A stretch of DNA of 64,000 bases from Arenibacter palladensis (GTDB lineage Bacteria; Bacteroidota; Bacteroidia; Flavobacteriales; Flavobacteriaceae). A program made the translations under genes and the position numbers. The DNA lies in NCBI RefSeq assembly GCF_900129275.1, contig NZ_FQUX01000001.1:1484627-1548626 (forward strand), given 5' to 3'. Shown piece by piece: positions 61,463-64,000 of this stretch (within the stretch, counting starts at the first letter, position 1; every line of letters starts with the position of its first letter). The notes under the pieces were generated by a model. It saw only the letters and a list, made by a program, of their open reading frames with translations, searched no databases and was not told the DNA's origin.

Positions 61463-63451
61463 ATGAGATATTTGTTGACACTTTTTATAGTGTTGTTTGG
61501 TCAGGCCATTAGTGCACAGGAAGATTCCATTCCCCCATCAAGTAACGATGGTGAGGCCGGTATGGAGCGTAGGGTTCGAAACCTTCCGCCTAAAAAAAAT
61601 GGGGAAGAAAAGGGTCAGGAGGTGACTATTAAGGATTACAAGATTATAAGTTACGAAAGGGATACTACTTTTTTGGATACTACAATCTCCATCCAAAAGG
61701 AATATAAATACAATTTTCTTCGAAGGGACGATTTTGAGTTGATGCCTTTTGCCAATGTAGGGCAGCCGTATAATAAATTGGGTGTTAATTTTGATGTAAA
61801 GGATACCTATCCTAAACTGGGTGCAAGTGCGAAGCATTATAACTATATGGAAGTTAGGGACATTGATTATTACAATGTGGCAACACCTATGAGCGACCTC
61901 ATGTTCAAGACCACTTTTGAGCAGGGACAGCTTTTGGATGCATTATTGGCTTTCAATACCTCGAGAAGATTAAATTTTTCTATCGGATTTAAAGGCTTTA
62001 GGTCCTTGGGAAAATATCAATACAGTGAAGCGGAGTCGGGTAATTTTAAGATGACGGCCAACTATGAATCTAAGGATAAGCGCTATAATTTAAGGGCGCA
62101 TGGGGCGGCCCAAAATTCTTTGTTTGAGGAAAACGGTGGATTGTCCAATAAGGAATTGCAGTTTGAATCGGGTGATTCCGATTTTACCGACCGTTCCAGG
62201 TTAGATGTGCTTTTTTCCGATGCCACCAACCGTCTATTGGGGAAAAGGTATTATTTGGATCATCAGTACCTTTTATTTGGCAGTAAACTGGATTCGGGCA
62301 AGACCAGGACAACCTCTTTGGCGCTTGGGCACGAGTTTAGTTATGAGACCAAATACTATCAATATAAGCAAACCGCCCAGAACGAATATTTTGGGGATGG
62401 CTATGATTCAAGTATTTCGGATAAGGCTAGCTTAAAAACGACCTATAATCAGGCCTATGCACAATTTTCCAATAAGACGTTAGGGGTGTTGACGGGACTT
62501 ATTAATCATTACCACTACAACTATTTTTTTAATTCGGTATTACAAACACCAACCCAGCTTATCCAAAGCCAGTTAAGTGGCGATGAAATCTCTGCCGGGG
62601 CCAAATATGTAAAGAAGATCGGTGGTTTTCAGTTGAATGGGGCTGCACAGGTCAATATCTCTGGGGATCTGTCCGGAAATTTATTGGATGCCTTTGCCAG
62701 TTATGACATTAACAAGAACAACAAGCTTAAATTTTCCATACACTCATCCTCACGTATGCCTAATTTTAATTTCCTGCTATATCAAAGTGATTATAGTAAT
62801 TACAACTGGCAACATACGGGGGACTTTAATAAGATAAACAATAACGGTTTTCAGTTTGATCTGGAATCCAAGTTTTTTGGCAATGTAATGGCGAAATACA
62901 CTTCTTTGGACAATTACACTTACTTTGCTTCGGATCCGGCAGAAACTTTGGTTGAAGGAGAGGAGCAGGCATTTATTAGACCGTTTCAGGAGGGTAGTAC
63001 CATCAATATACTTAAGGTCAAATATGCAAAGGAATTTAAATGGAAGGGGTTTGCACTGAACAATACGGTAATGTATCAGGATGTTTCCCAGACCAATAAT
63101 GTATTAAACGTACCACAGCTGGTTACAAGAAACACTTTATATTATTCTAACTTCGGGTTTAAAAAGGCCCTGTACTTTCAAACAGGGGTGACCCTTAAAT
63201 ATTTCACTTCCTATAATGCGGATGCCTATAATCCGGTGTTGGGGGAATTCTATTTACAGAACCAGGAGGAATTGGGTGGTTTTCCCATGTTGGACTTTTT
63301 TATTAATGCCCGGGTACAGCAGACTAGGATATTCTTAAAGGCCGAACACTTCAATTCTTCTTTTTCCGGCAACAATTTTTATGCTGCTCCCAATTATCCT
63401 TACAGGGATTTTGTGATTCGATTTGGATTGGTTTGGAATTTCTTTTCATAG
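61463..63451 (+). CDS. Putative porin (Porin_10 type)
   Basis: A 662-residue outer-membrane protein with signal peptide (about 1-18, ending ISAQ) and a short linker rich in Pro and charged residues. The rest alternates aromatic and polar residues as in a beta-barrel (NFSIGFKGFRSLGKYQYSE, YNLRAHGAAQNSLFEENGG, LLGKRYYLDHQYLLFG) and ends on an aromatic residue pair before Ser (FGLVWNFFS), the usual C-terminal sorting pattern. It fits the Bacteroidota putative-porin family. Role: general diffusion or substrate-specific channel, not determined. It lies just upstream of the rRNA operon. Confidence 0.8.
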   Translation: MRYLLTLFIVLFGQAISAQEDSIPPSSNDGEAGMERRVRNLPPKKNGEEKGQEVTIKDYKIISYERDTTFLDTTISIQKEYKYNFLRRDDFELMPFANVGQPYNKLGVNFDVKDTYPKLGASAKHYNYMEVRDIDYYNVATPMSDLMFKTTFEQGQLLDALLAFNTSRRLNFSIGFKGFRSLGKYQYSEAESGNFKMTANYESKDKRYNLRAHGAAQNSLFEENGGLSNKELQFESGDSDFTDRSRLDVLFSDATNRLLGKRYYLDHQYLLFGSKLDSGKTRTTSLALGHEFSYETKYYQYKQTAQNEYFGDGYDSSISDKASLKTTYNQAYAQFSNKTLGVLTGLINHYHYNYFFNSVLQTPTQLIQSQLSGDEISAGAKYVKKIGGFQLNGAAQVNISGDLSGNLLDAFASYDINKNNKLKFSIHSSSRMPNFNFLLYQSDYSNYNWQHTGDFNKINNNGFQFDLESKFFGNVMAKYTSLDNYTYFASDPAETLVEGEEQAFIRPFQEGSTINILKVKYAKEFKWKGFALNNTVMYQDVSQTNNVLNVPQLVTRNTLYYSNFGFKKALYFQTGVTLKYFTSYNADAYNPVLGEFYLQNQEELGGFPMLDFFINARVQQTRIFLKAEHFNSSFSGNNFYAAPNYPYRDFVIRFGLVWNFFS

Positions 63452-63582
63452 TTCAATGTTTATTTTCTGGAGTTTTTAGCGAGGACCTTAAAAATGAACA
63501 AAAAATTATTTTAATATTTTAGCTGCAAATCAGCTTGTTACAGGTCGATTAAAAAATCTTTTAAAAATAATTCGAAAAAGGT
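63452..63582. other. Spacer between the porin gene and the rRNA promoter
   Basis: AT-rich spacer of about 130 bases. I see no gene and no clear terminator in it. Together with the promoter and leader that follow, it fills the gap up to the 16S rRNA. Confidence 0.4.
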
Positions 63583-63614
63583 TTTGTGTAAACAAAAAAA
63601 GTATCCTACATTTG
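63583..63614 (+). promoter_or_regulatory. rRNA operon promoter
   Basis: TTTG at 63583-63586, a 20-base A-rich spacer, then TACATTTG at 63607-63614. Both elements match the Bacteroidota promoter consensus (TTTG and TAnnTTTG) exactly. It lies about 170 bases before the 16S start. Confidence 0.8.
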
Positions 63615-63684
63615 CACCCGCTTAGAGAAAGAGCGAGAGTAAAAAAAGAAGTAAACAAGTTCATTGATATATTGTAAAGACAGC

Positions 63685-63716
63685 GCGCCACATGCTTGGA
63701 AACGGGTATGTGGTGC
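63685..63716 (+). promoter_or_regulatory. Stem-loop in the rRNA leader
   Basis: GCGCCACATGC pairs with GTATGTGGTGC over 11 bp, including two G-U pairs, around a 10-base loop. It lies in the leader before 16S and may take part in rRNA processing or antitermination. Confidence 0.45.
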
Positions 63717-63785
63717 AGAAAAAGAAATCGAAATAACGGGCCGGGAAAATGCTTTTATGGGTTGATCGAAGTTATATAAGAATCA

Positions 63786-64000
63786 ACGATGAAGAGTTTG
63801 ATCCTGGCTCAGGATGAACGCTAGCGGCAGGCCTAACACATGCAAGTCGAGGGGCAGCGGGGATAAGCTTGCTTATCCGCCGGCGACCGGCGCACGGGTG
63901 CGCAACGCGTATAGAATCTGCCCTGTACTGGGGAATAGCCCAGAGAAATTTGGATTAATGCCCCATAGTATGTATTAGCGGCATCGCTATTACATTAAAG
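63786..64000 (+). rRNA. rrs: 16S ribosomal RNA (5' end, partial)
   Basis: The universal 5' region AGAGTTTGATCCTGGCTCAG begins at 63793, which corresponds to about E. coli position 8, so the mature end is near 63786. It is followed by GATGAACGCTAGCGGCAGGC and ACACATGCAAGTCGAG, typical of Flavobacteriaceae. The V1 hairpin reads GGGATAAGCTTGCTTATCC. The gene runs off the window after about 215 bases. No tRNA or other rRNA is visible before the edge. Confidence 0.97.

Noticed and set aside
1..64000. Mobile element or prophage within the window
   Set aside because: No transposase, integrase, recombinase or phage structural gene was recognised, and no terminal inverted repeats or target duplications were found around the PUL by eye.

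Overview
The window comes from a marine-type member of the Bacteroidota, most likely the family Flavobacteriaceae. It carries three SusC/SusD pairs, many Sec or lipobox signal peptides, family S1 sulfatases, a promoter that matches the Bacteroidota consensus (TTTG / TAnnTTTG) in front of the rRNA operon, and a 16S rRNA 5' end of flavobacterial type. I do not name a genus. No transposase, integrase, phage gene, tRNA or CRISPR array was seen.

Layout. (1) 1-6.5 kb: two tandem copies of a tiny membrane-anchored protein (the first cut by the window edge), a secreted zinc metalloprotease, a DASS/SLC13 carboxylate transporter and a PKD-domain lipoprotein. (2) 6.6-13.2 kb: a tight minus-strand four-gene cassette of planctomycete type: DUF1549/DUF1553 cytochrome protein, Tat-exported DUF1501 protein, secreted xylose-isomerase-like TIM barrel, and a DUF2231 membrane protein with a haem motif and leucine-rich repeats. 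Its biochemical role is unknown. (3) 13.5-36.5 kb: a long minus-strand polysaccharide utilisation locus (PUL). In transcription order it has SusC, SusD, two sulfatases, an MFS sugar porter, an SGNH hydrolase, a GH2 enzyme, a cytoplasmic DUF5107-TPR protein and two more GH2 enzymes. A decayed C-terminal scrap of another GH2 gene lies at its far end. (4) 37.8-47.4 kb: an AraC-type regulator and a divergent second SusC/SusD pair plus a large FG-GAP/CRTAC1 lipoprotein. (5) 47.6-56 kb: housekeeping and envelope genes: lysS, a 51-residue YqaE/Pmp3 protein, lipB, a TapB-like protein, an OmpA-family protein, a large unknown lipoprotein and rnhB. (6) 56.5-63.5 kb: a third SusC/SusD pair without enzymes and a putative porin. 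(7) 63.6-64 kb: rRNA promoter, leader and the first 215 bases of 16S rRNA.

How it may work together. The two divergent SusCD pairs would bind and import a sulfated oligosaccharide. Sulfatases, an esterase-like SGNH protein and exo-acting GH2 enzymes would strip it in the periplasm. The MFS porter would then bring monosaccharides to the cytoplasm, where the DUF5107 protein sits. No endo-acting depolymerase is visible, so the locus probably handles short glycans or depends on enzymes elsewhere. Both divergent SusC genes have the same pair of ATCCAT-type half-sites about two helical turns apart and in the same orientation relative to the gene. This suggests that the AraC protein between them controls both arms.
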